64,000 nucleotides of DNA from JADFQT01 sp965216025 (GTDB lineage: Bacteria > Chloroflexota > Dehalococcoidia > Lucifugimonadales > UBA3495). A program made the position numbers and the translations under genes. Positions 7,747 to 15,997 of the stretch are shown piece after piece. The notes beneath the pieces are model-generated. The model made no database searches. It worked only from the letters and a program-made list of their open reading frames with translations, and was not told the origin of the DNA. Within the stretch, counting starts at the first letter, position 1; the number at the start of each line of letters is the position of its first letter. Location: assembly GCA_965216025.1 (NCBI GenBank), contig CBDCEX010000017.1, forward strand, positions 1,054,001 to 1,118,000, written 5' to 3'.

Positions 7747-9549
7747 TTATTTGGGCACGGTCTCGATGTACTCCAGGTGGGTGAAGTAGCCGCTTGTAGT
7801 CGCCGGGAAATCATAGTTGGCGATGAACTTGGGGTTCACCGTCATTTCGACATAGAGGCCGAACATCTGGAGTCTGGCGTTATCGTAGTACTGAATATCC
7901 CCGGCCTTCTGTAAAAGTTTCGTTCTTTCACTTTTGTCCCCGGTCCGTTCCAGCTCCCCGATAAGCAGGTCCATCTCGACGCTGGTATATGGGTGGGAGG
8001 CCGAAAGTCTGGTGGAGTATCCCAAAACGGAGTGAGCGCTACGGTGGGAGCTGCGGCTGGGCCGCAAAATACCGCTCGCCTTATGGGTCCGAGACATCGC
8101 CCGGGAGACCGGGTAATCTATCTCCACCAGCTTGGGCTCCAGCCCTATCTTTTCAAAGTCTCCGGCTATGGCCTGCCCGATTTCCACGATTTCCGACAGA
8201 CCGGACAGAGGGTGAAGGTGTATGGTGAACTCGAAGCCATTGGGGTAGCCCGCCTCCGCCAGAAGCTCCCTGGCCCGGTCCGGGTCATAGCCATAATACT
8301 CGTCCCAGTCCTCTAACCATTTGGAGTTGAAGATTCCGGGCCACATATCATCGTCCAGCACCGGGTGGAAACCATAGATGGCCGGATATTGTATTTCAGT
8401 CCCAGGCAATAAGGCTTTAGCTATGCCCTCGGAGTCGACGGCCTTTTGCATCGCCCGCCTTACCCTTACGTCTGCCCAGGGCAAATCGGGGTCGAAAAAC
8501 TCCGGCACGGTCGGGTAATTGCCGTAAAAGCTCCATTTGACGTGCATACCAGGGAATTTGCTGCGGATGACCCGCATACCCTTGTCCTGAACTTGCCCCT
8601 GGAGAGTACGTTCGATTTCGGCCATGTGGACCTGTCCGGTCAACAGGTTAGCCACGCGGGTGGCGGCCTCCGCAGTCCAGCGAAACTCCAGCTCTTTGTA
8701 GGACGGGGTCACCCGCCAGTGGTCCGGTACTGCCTCGTAACGGACATATTGGGCCTCTTTGCGCTCGATGAACTTAAAGGGCCCAGTACCTACTATCGCC
8801 CTCGCGATACCCTCATCGTCCAAGGCTTGCCAGCGAGCCTCGCTAACTATCGGATAGCCGCGGTTGACGGAGTGGTAGTAGTAAAGCTCCGGCTGCACCG
8901 TATTTGAGTGGTAGACCACCGTGTAGTCGTCGACTATCTCCACCGCCTCTTCGATTCTCTTTGCCACCAGCGCTTTGCCCCAGCGTGGATTAGTTGGCAT
9001 CCCGGTGATGCCGCGCCATACCGAGCCGTTACTGGCATTGGAGTTTGGTTCGGTATGCATGTAGGTTGTGTGGCGCACATCCCGGGCGGTGAACTCACCC
9101 CACCCCTCTTGTTTGTCGGCTTCGCCATGCCACTGGACGCCCTTGCGCAGGGTAAAAGTCCAGTCCTTGCCGTTGGGGGCCACCTCCCATTTGGTGGCCA
9201 GCTGGGGCTCGTAGGCGCCGGTGACCCGGTTAACGCCGATGAGCATCTCCTGTACCGGCCTTTTATCCAACAAGCCGGTGGTGCTGGTTCTGTAAGTGAA
9301 GTTGGTATCCCAACCCATGGGAGCTACGGCGATGACCACTCGCTCCAGTTTTTCGTTGGCACCGACCGGGGCCCCGCCGGCGTCCTGCGGCTCAGCCACC
9401 GAGCCATCCTTGGCACCGGTCTTGTCGCCCGTTGGTGCAATATCTTGCCCTGACTCCGCCGACGAGCCGCAGGCTAGGGCCCCCAGCAGAAACAATAATA
9501 ACGGGATAAGGATGAGTGCTGTGGGACTTCTAAACCACAGGGGTACCAT
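7747..9549 (-). CDS. ABC transporter substrate-binding lipoprotein, family 5
   Basis: 600 residues, full length for the peptide/nickel (SBP_bac_5) family. Signal peptide with lipobox LLGALACGSS, then an acidic/Gly-rich linker to about residue 65 and the bilobal binding domain. Family hallmarks include TKWEVAPNGKDWTFTLRKGV near residues 135-155, FTARDV, IVGTGPFKF, WADVRVRRAMQKAVD and YDPDRARELLAEAGYPNGF. Expected outside the cell, delivering oligopeptides or other solutes to an ABC permease; no permease or ATPase genes are adjacent. The ATG at 9549 is preceded by AAAGGCGG. Confidence 0.9.
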   Translation of the reverse strand: MVPLWFRSPTALILIPLLLFLLGALACGSSAESGQDIAPTGDKTGAKDGSVAEPQDAGGAPVGANEKLERVVIAVAPMGWDTNFTYRTSTTGLLDKRPVQEMLIGVNRVTGAYEPQLATKWEVAPNGKDWTFTLRKGVQWHGEADKQEGWGEFTARDVRHTTYMHTEPNSNASNGSVWRGITGMPTNPRWGKALVAKRIEEAVEIVDDYTVVYHSNTVQPELYYYHSVNRGYPIVSEARWQALDDEGIARAIVGTGPFKFIERKEAQYVRYEAVPDHWRVTPSYKELEFRWTAEAATRVANLLTGQVHMAEIERTLQGQVQDKGMRVIRSKFPGMHVKWSFYGNYPTVPEFFDPDLPWADVRVRRAMQKAVDSEGIAKALLPGTEIQYPAIYGFHPVLDDDMWPGIFNSKWLEDWDEYYGYDPDRARELLAEAGYPNGFEFTIHLHPLSGLSEIVEIGQAIAGDFEKIGLEPKLVEIDYPVSRAMSRTHKASGILRPSRSSHRSAHSVLGYSTRLSASHPYTSVEMDLLIGELERTGDKSERTKLLQKAGDIQYYDNARLQMFGLYVEMTVNPKFIANYDFPATTSGYFTHLEYIETVPK

Positions 9550-9922
9550 AATTAAACCGCCTTTCTTGACTCGGGTTCCGGTTTTCGGGTTTTCGTGCCT
9601 TTCAGCCGAAAGCGCAATCAGAACTCTGGAATATTGTGGGCCGGGTATAAAAGCGGGCGGTCATCTGCCCAATGAGTAGGCGCTTGTCCTCTGGTGCTCA
9701 GCCTCCATCCACCTAAAGGCCCCGGGAGGGAGTCCTGTATCTTAGGATAGCCAGCAACCTAGCATCTTTCTAGGTGCTCGCACCAGCAACCTCGCTCTGG
9801 TGGCTCTCCGGTCTCTTGATAGCTGATTAAGGGGCCAGCAAACATTTCTTGCTTAATCGGGAACATTTTAGAAAAGACAAGGCTCCTGGTTTCGACCAGG
9901 GGCCTATTCTGTATCTAAAGAG
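9550..9922. other. no gene recognised
   Basis: Leader region between the solute-binding protein gene and tRNA-Leu. On the minus strand, 3' of the tRNA, it contains small hairpins (ACCTAG/CTAGGT and GGTGC/GCACC arms around 9750-9800) that could belong to tRNA termination or processing. No riboswitch class is recognisable to me. Confidence 0.4.
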
Positions 9923-10008
9923 TGGTGCCGAAGGTCGGATTCGAACCGACACGGGGTTGCCCCCACCGGTTTTTGAGACCGGCGCGTCTACCATTCCGCC
10001 ACTTCGGC
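9923..10008 (-). tRNA. tRNA-Leu (anticodon CAA)
   Basis: 86 bases including an encoded CCA. Acceptor arms GCCGAAG/CTTCGGC, anticodon stem CCGGT/ACCGG with loop CTCAAAA (anticodon CAA), long variable arm GGGGGCAACCCC, and T arm GTCGGTTCGAATCCGAC. The long variable arm and anticodon identify a type II leucine tRNA. It sits about 175 bp from a tyrosine integrase gene, so it may be an integration site. Confidence 0.95.
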
Positions 10009-10083
10009 TCAGATACGATTTTAGGGCAATGTAAGGGTTCCGGCCCGAGAATGCGTCAGTTTTGACATTCCATTTGCCATCCC

Positions 10084-10157
10084 GAACACTCCACGACGTT
10101 CCAGAACACTCCACGACGTTCCAGAACACTCCACGACGTTCCAGAACACTCCACGAC
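10084..10157. repeat. 20-bp tandem repeat, 3.7 copies
   Basis: Unit GAACACTCCACGACGTTCCA repeated head to tail without spacers at 10084, 10104, 10124 and 10144 (last copy partial), between tRNA-Leu and the integrase gene. Position next to int suggests integrase arm-binding or att-region repeats, but this is only inferred. Not a CRISPR: there are no spacers. Confidence 0.7.
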
Positions 10158-10182
10158 ACTCAAACTGTCATGATAGAGATTT

Positions 10183-11328
10183 CTATTCATCTGGATCAGC
10201 ATCTCCGCCCTCCCATGCCGCAGAGAAACGATCCGCCGCCCCACGCTGCACCGTGGGCTGAACGTGGGAGTAGGTATCCGCGGTGATCGCAATGCTGCTG
10301 TGCCCCAGCCGCTCGGAGACGACCTTCAGGTGAACGCCCTCAGCCAGCATCAGCGAGTCATGGGTATGCCGCAGATCGTGGAACCGCAGGCCCTCAAGTC
10401 CCGCATCACTAGCAGCCCGCTGGAAGGCCTTGCTCACCGAGACCGGCTGCAAAGGCTCTCCCCCGGAATGGCAGAAGACAAAATTGCCATTCCCGGGAAA
10501 TGACTCCAGGTGAGACCTCAGCCCTCTGATCGCATCACTCCCCAGGTCCACCAGCCGTCCCCGGCCCGACTTGGGATCATTGAGCACAGCTCCGTCGGAG
10601 GACACCTTGACCAAACCCCGCCGGACCGACAGGAATCCTCCTGAAAGGTCAACATCCCGCCATTGCAAACCCAGGATTTCCGACCGACGCAGACCCGTCT
10701 GGAAGGCCAGCAGGAAAATGCTGCGGAACAACGGGTTCGGAACCCCCGCAAAGAAGCTCCGAGCCTCATCCCAATTCAGGGTCCTGGCCTGGTAGCGGGG
10801 CGCCCGGGGTGGCTGCACCGCCGCCGCGACGTTCCGTGAGACCAACTCCAACCTGAGAGCATGCTTCAGAGCAGTGTACAAGACCCGGTGAACATGAATG
10901 ACAGTCCTGGGAGACAACCCCCGACCGTCCCGTCCGCCGCTGCGCAGCAGGTCAGCCTCCATGTCCTGGACCTGGCGAACAGTCAACCTCCCCAGGGGAA
11001 CTGCCCCTATCCGGGGAACGATATTCCCCCGCACATGCAGTTGATAACCCTCCAGGGTGCGGAGGCGGACCCGGGCTTCCATCGGATCCCGCAGCCACCC
11101 CTCAAGGTACTCGCCGACGGTCAACCCCGAGGGTTTAGGGACAGAAGAACCCATATCGATCTCCCGGAGGATCTCCGTCAGCCGTCGTTCGGCCTGGGCC
11201 CTAGTGCCCCTCACCGCCTCGGAGCGGTAACGCTTCTTCCCGGTGGAAGGATCCCTCCCCAGGTAGACCTGGACGGTCCAGGAATCCTTCCTGACCTTGG
11301 ACCTCTGCCGGATGCTGCCCCGCGCCAT
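10183..11328 (-). CDS. tyrosine recombinase / integrase
   Basis: 381 residues. N-terminal AP2-like arm-binding region (residues 10-60), SAM-like core-binding domain (68-170), and catalytic domain (180-355). Catalytic residues visible: Arg214 (TGLRRSE), Lys253, His317/Arg320 (HDLRHTH), His343 (LGHSS) and Tyr353 (TYSH). Typical of integrases of phages, satellites and conjugative elements. It directly precedes the tRNA-Leu side of the element and follows the repressor gene by 9 bp, so the two may be co-transcribed. Confidence 0.93.
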   Translation of the reverse strand: MARGSIRQRSKVRKDSWTVQVYLGRDPSTGKKRYRSEAVRGTRAQAERRLTEILREIDMGSSVPKPSGLTVGEYLEGWLRDPMEARVRLRTLEGYQLHVRGNIVPRIGAVPLGRLTVRQVQDMEADLLRSGGRDGRGLSPRTVIHVHRVLYTALKHALRLELVSRNVAAAVQPPRAPRYQARTLNWDEARSFFAGVPNPLFRSIFLLAFQTGLRRSEILGLQWRDVDLSGGFLSVRRGLVKVSSDGAVLNDPKSGRGRLVDLGSDAIRGLRSHLESFPGNGNFVFCHSGGEPLQPVSVSKAFQRAASDAGLEGLRFHDLRHTHDSLMLAEGVHLKVVSERLGHSSIAITADTYSHVQPTVQRGAADRFSAAWEGGDADPDE

Positions 11329-11337
11329 GCCCCCGAC

Positions 11338-12141
11338 CTACAGGAGAAGGCCCGACCAGCGGACCTCGCCGATCACCCGGGAGCCGGTGTCGAGCGGGAA
11401 TGTTTCCCAGTCCGGGTTATCGCTGACGAGCAGCCAGCTTGCACCGTCCTGACGGACCCGCTTGACCAACAGACCATCGGGAGTCTGGAGCACGAAGACC
11501 CGGCCCTCCCGCAGGTTCCGGGAGGCGCGGTCCACCAGGATCATCGAGCCATCCGGCAGGGTCGGGTGCATGGAATCGCCGCTGACTGAAATCAGGTCGC
11601 ACTGGTCGGCCCGCAGGGCATGATCCCTGAGGAACTGCCGTTCAACCCGGACATGCTCGACCGGACCATCCCCGACGACATCGGCGCCGGCCCCGGCGGC
11701 CGCCTGGAGGGGATGGAGACTCACGAAGTGCGACGCGCCAACACCGGCGCCGCCGGACCCCCCATCACCATTCAACCCCAAGATGCTCTCCAGGGAGAGC
11801 CGGCGGGCCTCCGCCCCCACGAAGATAAGGTTCACGAGGGCATCCACCCGTTCTCGAACCAGGGAAACCGGCCCGGAAACATCGGGCACCACATCGGCCT
11901 CGGCCTCACCGTAGAACCACTGGTGAGGCTTATCAAACAGATAGGCAAGGCCCATCACGCTCAGAATATCGGGAACGGACGTACCCTTCTCCCACCGGGA
12001 GATCGTATTGGGCTGTACCCCCAGGATACCGGCCAGCTCCCGCTGACGGAGGCCACGCTCCCTGCGGGCATCCCGCAGCCGCAGGGTCAGGATTGGGACC
12101 CTGGAATGGCCCCTCACCAGCCTGGGCGTATCAGAATCCAT
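11338..12141 (-). CDS. CI/LexA-type repressor with S24 peptidase domain
   Basis: 267 residues from ATG 12141. An XRE-type HTH lies at about residues 17-70 (LRQRELAGILGV, NTISRWEKG). A Gly/Ala-rich linker contains an Ala-Gly site near residue 150, followed by the S24 autoprotease fold with Ser190 (GDSMHPTLPDG) and Lys227 (LLVKRV). Proteins of this type repress the lytic or excision genes of a mobile element and are cleaved on RecA activation. An upstream ATG at 12180 overlaps a TATAAT box, so I prefer the later start. Divergent from the primase gene across a 240-bp control region. Confidence 0.88.
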   Translation of the reverse strand: MDSDTPRLVRGHSRVPILTLRLRDARRERGLRQRELAGILGVQPNTISRWEKGTSVPDILSVMGLAYLFDKPHQWFYGEAEADVVPDVSGPVSLVRERVDALVNLIFVGAEARRLSLESILGLNGDGGSGGAGVGASHFVSLHPLQAAAGAGADVVGDGPVEHVRVERQFLRDHALRADQCDLISVSGDSMHPTLPDGSMILVDRASRNLREGRVFVLQTPDGLLVKRVRQDGASWLLVSDNPDWETFPLDTGSRVIGEVRWSGLLL

Positions 12142-12178
12142 CACCAAAACCAAACCTTCCCGGAAAATCATCCCAAAC

Positions 12179-12260
12179 ATTATATCAAAATATCAAAAGT
12201 GGTACCGGAAATCATATCAGATACTTCGTGTAGGTTTACCTCAAAGAGGCATCACCTACA
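12179..12260. promoter_or_regulatory. repressor promoter and probable operators
   Basis: Minus-strand TATAAT at 12184-12179 is a -10 box for the repressor gene. Overlapping it are repeated ATATCAAA units at 12182 and 12190 and a related ATCATATCAGATA at 12211. An inverted repeat TGTAGGT/ACCTACA spans 12229-12260. Such repeats between divergent repressor and early genes are the usual repressor-binding sites; binding is inferred. Confidence 0.5.
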
Positions 12261-12305
12261 TAGCCAACCCCCAACAAAATTCACGACAAACACGACAGAC
12301 AGACA

Positions 12306-12335
12306 TTGACAGCAGGAAGTCGGTCAGTGTAGATT
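12306..12335 (+). promoter_or_regulatory. promoter for the primase gene
   Basis: TTGACA at 12306-12311 and TAGATT at 12330-12335, separated by 18 bp, 46 bp before the primase ATG. The ATG at 12381 has a purine-rich GGAGAGGGGGAC ribosome-binding site. Confidence 0.55.
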
Positions 12336-12380
12336 CTAGACTGAAAATCACGTTCCAGTAGAATTACAGGAGAGGGGGAC

Positions 12381-13163
12381 ATGAAAACTTCCCGGGAATT
12401 TCTGACAGCACTGTGGGGCGATCCAACACCAGGAGTAATCCTCATCTGGACTCTGCCCAACAAGGAATCCCAATGGTACACCCGGTTGGATGCAATCGAC
12501 CAGGATGTGGAGCATCACGCCCATGAGGACGTCTACACCGGCGTGGGCATCGCCAACCGGAACCGGGCCCGGTTCACCACCCATAAAAAACTGACCGAAG
12601 AGGAAGTAGGAGGGCTGGCCGGGATGTGGGCCGACATCGACTGGGCCCACCCAGTGCACCGGAAGCCGAACCTCCCTCCCTCGCTGGAGCAGGCGATGGA
12701 GACGCTAGAGGGTGCCCAGTTCGAGCCAACCCTGCTGGTAAACAGCGGCCACGGCCTACAGGGATGGTGGCTCTTCGAGCATCCCTGGATTTTCCAGACT
12801 CCCGAGGACCACGAACTGGGAAGACGCGCCGCCCAGTGGTGGCACCAGCACATCAATGGCCTCTACACCGCCCGAGGATGGACCACCGACTCGGTATTCA
12901 ACCTGGACCGGATCATGCGGCTACCAGGAACCTGGAACAACCGGGTCCCAGGAGAGCGCCAGCCCGTCGAGATCATCCGCGAGACGGCCCGGCGCTACAC
13001 GCCCCAAGACTTCCTGGACCTAACACCGGAGGATTTCCAAACCTCAACCCCGCCACCGGGCAGGACCGGACAACGGAAACAAGGGCAGAACCGCCGGGCA
13101 GCCAACGGGAACGGCGGGAACGGCGGGCTGACGATGGACCCCGAGGCGGACCCCCCCTTCTGA
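12381..13163 (+). CDS. PrimPol-type primase, N-terminal catalytic part
   Basis: 260 residues of an archaeo-eukaryotic-type primase-polymerase used by small mobile replicons. The metal-binding D-x-D is Asp85/Asp87 in MWADIDWAH, the conserved S-G-H is at 122-124 in NSGHGLQGWW, and the third acidic/basic motif is LDRIMRLPGTWNN (Asp176, Arg180). The stretch DPPF followed by TGA at 13163 is premature: the family normally continues with a K-L-[DE]-A-L segment, which is found one frame back at 13157. A run of seven C (13151-13157) marks the junction. Either a -1 programmed frameshift joins the halves or a base has been lost. Likely primes replication of the integrative element. Confidence 0.82.
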   Translation: MKTSREFLTALWGDPTPGVILIWTLPNKESQWYTRLDAIDQDVEHHAHEDVYTGVGIANRNRARFTTHKKLTEEEVGGLAGMWADIDWAHPVHRKPNLPPSLEQAMETLEGAQFEPTLLVNSGHGLQGWWLFEHPWIFQTPEDHELGRRAAQWWHQHINGLYTARGWTTDSVFNLDRIMRLPGTWNNRVPGERQPVEIIRETARRYTPQDFLDLTPEDFQTSTPPPGRTGQRKQGQNRRAANGNGGNGGLTMDPEADPPF

Positions 13164-14092
13164 AGCTGGATGCCCTCCGGAAGGCCAGCCCCAAGTTTCG
13201 CAAGAGTTGGGAACAGGACCGGAAGGACATGACCGACCAATCACCTTCAGCCTACAACATGTCGCTGGCCACCATCGCCATCCAGGCGGGATGGAGCGAC
13301 CAGGAGGTGGTGAACCTGCTGATCTGCTGGCGCCGGAAGCACGACCACGACCTGAAGCTCCGGGAGAACTACTACGGGGTGACCCTCGACAAGGCGAAGG
13401 AACCCATCGAGATAGCCCAGGCGGAAGAGCATCTGAGCGACGCGCTGCTCCTGCGCCCCGAGGACCTACCCGAGGTCCTGAAAGAGACCCTGGAAACCCT
13501 CTTCAGAGTGGACATCATCCGCATCGTCAGGTACGCGGGGGACCCACCCATCTACTACATGTACACCAAGCAAGGAGACATCACCCTGGGAGAGATCAAC
13601 AGCATCACCTCGCAGACCGTTTTCCGGAACATGCTGGCTACGATCACCGGAGTGTGGATAACCGCCGTGTCCCTAAAGGCGTGGGACAAAAGGGTGCAGG
13701 CCCTACTTTTGGCCTGCGAGGAGATCGACGTGGGCGACGCCAGCCACCCGAGCCAGGAGACCAACGCGTGGCTGGAGGAGTACCTGCTGGAGAAACCACC
13801 CAGGGATGAGGATGAATGGGAGAAGGCCGCGGAGTCCAAGCAACCCTTCATCCTCAACGAAAAGGTCCACATCTTCATGGACGACTTCCGGAAGTGGCTG
13901 GATCTCAACATCGGCGAGCAGATTACCTCCCACGCCCTTGGGCGGAGACTCAAGCAGTGCCAGGCACGGACGGAGAAAATCAACGTGAAGATCGGAAACT
14001 CCCGGACCTCCCGCACCACCTGGCAACTGCCCGAGAAATACCATGCCAAACCGGTCCCGGAAGAACGGGTCCCTGAAGAGCCAGAGTCCTGA
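13157..14092 (+). CDS. PrimPol-type primase, C-terminal part in -1 frame
   Basis: Continuation of the primase in the -1 frame: LLKLDALRKASPKFRKSW, then MSLATIAIQAGWSDQEV and LLICWRRKH, the helical primase-C-terminal region that follows PrimPol domains. The remaining roughly 230 residues, ending in a Pro/Glu-rich tail at 14092, probably form a DNA-binding or helicase-loading part. An internal ATG at 13229 with GGAAGG upstream could allow separate translation. No Walker motif is visible, so no fused helicase. Confidence 0.72.
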   Translation, partial: LLKLDALRKASPKFRKSWEQDRKDMTDQSPSAYNMSLATIAIQAGWSDQEVVNLLICWRRKHDHDLKLRENYYGVTLDKAKEPIEIAQAEEHLSDALLLRPEDLPEVLKETLETLFRVDIIRIVRYAGDPPIYYMYTKQGDITLGEINSITSQTVFRNMLATITGVWITAVSLKAWDKRVQALLLACEEIDVGDASHPSQETNAWLEEYLLEKPPRDEDEWEKAAESKQPFILNEKVHIFMDDFRKWLDLNIGEQITSHALGRRLKQCQARTEKINVKIGNSRTSRTTWQLPEKYHAKPVPEERVPEEPES

Positions 14093-14133
14093 GGGAGAGT
14101 AGTTGAGTAGCCTTAGTAATGCGTACGGGATTC

Positions 14134-14255
14134 TTAAAAAAAATTTCCAGCGCCCGCAGCTGGGCGGACACGGACAGGTCCACGTCCCGCCGGTCGCTGG
14201 ACACCCTGGCGTACAGCGCCGCGGGGGCAAGCGGCTGCAGGTGCTTCTTCTTCAT
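14134..14255 (-). pseudogene. serine recombinase, N-terminal scrap
   Basis: Minus-strand start ATG 14255 (MKKKHLQPLAP) leads into ALYARVSSDRRDVDLSVSAQ, the catalytic-serine motif region of large serine recombinases, and then the similarity stops after about 38 residues at a poly-A tract. The rest of the gene is absent. It marks a second, independent mobile element that once ended here. Confidence 0.7.
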
Positions 14256-14527
14256 GCTGTCCTCCTGATGTTACCGAGTCTTACTTTATATTTTGCGGCA
14301 TCCGAAGGCCCGTTATCAAGGAGCAACTGTCAGTAACGTGGTGTCTACCCTCGACCGGTACGAAGAACCGTAAGACTCTAACGCTGCTGGTAGCTTTCTA
14401 TAGGACTCCCGACCTCTGCGCTTGCAGTTCCTCGGCCCCGCTGAATGGACCTGCCTTCACCTGGCGTGCCCTCCCCGAGATGAAAGATCTGCAACCCTCG
14501 CAGCAGAGCCAGACAGTGGATGAGGAG
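14256..14527. other. no gene recognised
   Basis: Roughly 270 bp upstream of the recombinase scrap and downstream of the PD-(D/E)XK gene. No coding frame or clear terminator recognised. Confidence 0.4.
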
Positions 14528-15562
14528 TTAGGGTGATTGGAGACGAACTTGGTGGAGGACATCGGCGATTTGTTTCAGACTATCTACAACGCCGTCCAGT
14601 ATTTCCGGATACTCCACGTCTCTTTTCAAGGCGACCGGCGCCCACTGAGAGTCCTGCATGCCCAATGCGCCCCGTACCTCGGAGGGCTTATCTCGTAGAT
14701 GGTCATAACAATCGACCCACAAAGGAGTTTCACCTGTTCTTTCAAACTGTTCGACGTTGATGCCGAACCACACAACCGTCCCACGAAGATTGACATACCT
14801 ACCGTAGCCGTAACCACGAGGAGTTGCCCTCAAGCCCTTCCGGCTGGCCCACTCCTGCTCAATCCCTCTTTCGGTAGAGGCATCAATGAGCCGCTTGTAT
14901 TGACGTTGACGCATTTCCGAATCCGCGCCGAATTCCTCGCCCCGGCGGATTGGCTTCAACGCTCCGTCATCGGCGTACTTGGCTAGGCTACGCAGTTGGC
15001 GAATTTCAGTTTCGACACCAGCCTCGGCATAATCCCTGGTCCTAGCAGCCATGCTATCAAGGAGGCCTCCCCAGCTTACGATCATCAAGTGCTTTTGCGT
15101 GTCCCCCGCACGCGCACACCTGCGCTCCGATTCGGTCTCCACTAAAGGGCCGAACTCCTGCCTTATCCGTTCCTGCAACTGCGGCCAAAGTGACTGGATT
15201 CTGTCCTCAGGCGCCAAGAACATCACGAGTGCCGGGCCATCATCCGGGAGCCGGCTAATGTAACCGTTGGGCTGATTAGGAGTGAGTTCAGCCCAAAACT
15301 TCACCTCGATGAGCACTCGTTCCATGCCGGTTTCGTCAAACCCCACCAAGTCCGGACGCGTGCCATCCGTTTGAAGCACCTGCGATTTTACAGCTGTGAT
15401 CGCGTTTACACCTCGGACACCAGACTGTATGACGTCGTTCAACGCCACCCCACAGGCGTCCGAGTGATCGAAAATGTGACGGAGGGCTTCCGTCGCAATG
15501 TCCTCCGTGTTTCCGGGGAAGCTGGAAACCAGATAGGCGAGCAGAGTATCGTTGTCGGGCAT
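14528..15562 (-). CDS. PD-(D/E)XK nuclease-like protein
   Basis: 344 residues. The nuclease signature is Pro70-Asp71 in TRPDLVGFD followed by Glu86-x-Lys88 in LIEVKFWAEL, the spacing expected for the PD-(D/E)XK fold. The N-terminal 60 residues are helical and the C-terminal half (from about residue 200) is unassigned. The size and lone-nuclease architecture are common in defence islands. It starts 11 bp after the small gene at 15574-15942, so both are probably one transcript. Function in nucleic-acid restriction is inferred, not shown. Confidence 0.7.
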   Translation of the reverse strand: MPDNDTLLAYLVSSFPGNTEDIATEALRHIFDHSDACGVALNDVIQSGVRGVNAITAVKSQVLQTDGTRPDLVGFDETGMERVLIEVKFWAELTPNQPNGYISRLPDDGPALVMFLAPEDRIQSLWPQLQERIRQEFGPLVETESERRCARAGDTQKHLMIVSWGGLLDSMAARTRDYAEAGVETEIRQLRSLAKYADDGALKPIRRGEEFGADSEMRQRQYKRLIDASTERGIEQEWASRKGLRATPRGYGYGRYVNLRGTVVWFGINVEQFERTGETPLWVDCYDHLRDKPSEVRGALGMQDSQWAPVALKRDVEYPEILDGVVDSLKQIADVLHQVRLQSP

Positions 15563-15573
15563 CGAAGTCCCCC

Positions 15574-15942
15574 TTACTTTTGATGGGCCGGGTTGACGGG
15601 GTAGTCCTCGGGCTTACCTGAGTCTCCTGACTGAATCACAAAGTCCCGGCGGTCTCTATACAGACGGGCGCGGTTAATGACGTTCTCGCCATCTGGCTCG
15701 AAGCCATCCCACTGGCTGTTGAACCAGTATTTGAAGTCACCGATGAAGAGGTACTTGTTGCTCACGCGGAAGAAGCGGCAGGTCACGCCCTCACCATCCT
15801 GGAAGCGGGCGTAGATCGCGTTTAGCAGTTCCCGCTGCCCATCCTTCTCGCTGAGGACGTATTCATGGGGCCAAGTGTCTCGGTAGGTGACCGCCTCCCG
15901 CCAGGGAGCGCGGGCGATGAGTTCCGTCAGTCTTGTGTTCAT
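15574..15942 (-). CDS. small conserved hypothetical protein, partner of the nuclease
   Basis: 122 residues from ATG 15942 (MNTRLTELIARAPW). Rich in aromatic and charged residues: YRDTWPHEYVL, CRFFRVSNKYLFIGDFKYWF, RARLYRDRRDFVIQSGD. I recognise the style as a widespread uncharacterised family, but cannot name it. A frame extending upstream to 16038 exists but overlaps the PIN gene region and has no ribosome-binding site. Ends 11 bp before the PD-(D/E)XK gene, suggesting an operon. Confidence 0.65.
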   Translation of the reverse strand: MNTRLTELIARAPWREAVTYRDTWPHEYVLSEKDGQRELLNAIYARFQDGEGVTCRFFRVSNKYLFIGDFKYWFNSQWDGFEPDGENVINRARLYRDRRDFVIQSGDSGKPEDYPVNPAHQK

Positions 15943-15997
15943 TTCGCATACTCCACTGATTGCCGGTAGGTGGGAACTATCTTGGAGAAGGCTTCCT

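Noticed and set aside
8446..9453. Long plus-strand frames opposite the solute-binding protein
   Set aside because: They mirror the codon structure of the real minus-strand gene and show no family features.
9923..10080. attL/attR pair at tRNA-Leu
   Set aside because: By eye I could not find a second copy of any tRNA segment in the window, and the integrase lies on the 5' side of the tRNA, which is less usual; left as a hypothesis.
10084..10157. CRISPR array
   Set aside because: Units of 20 bp are directly adjacent with no spacers, and no cas genes are present.
10861..12309. Plus-strand frames over the integrase and repressor genes
   Set aside because: Shadows of two well-supported minus-strand genes.
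12626..13156. Primase C-terminal frame extending upstream under the catalytic part
   Set aside because: That part is an out-of-frame shadow of the N-terminal primase gene; real similarity starts at about 13157.
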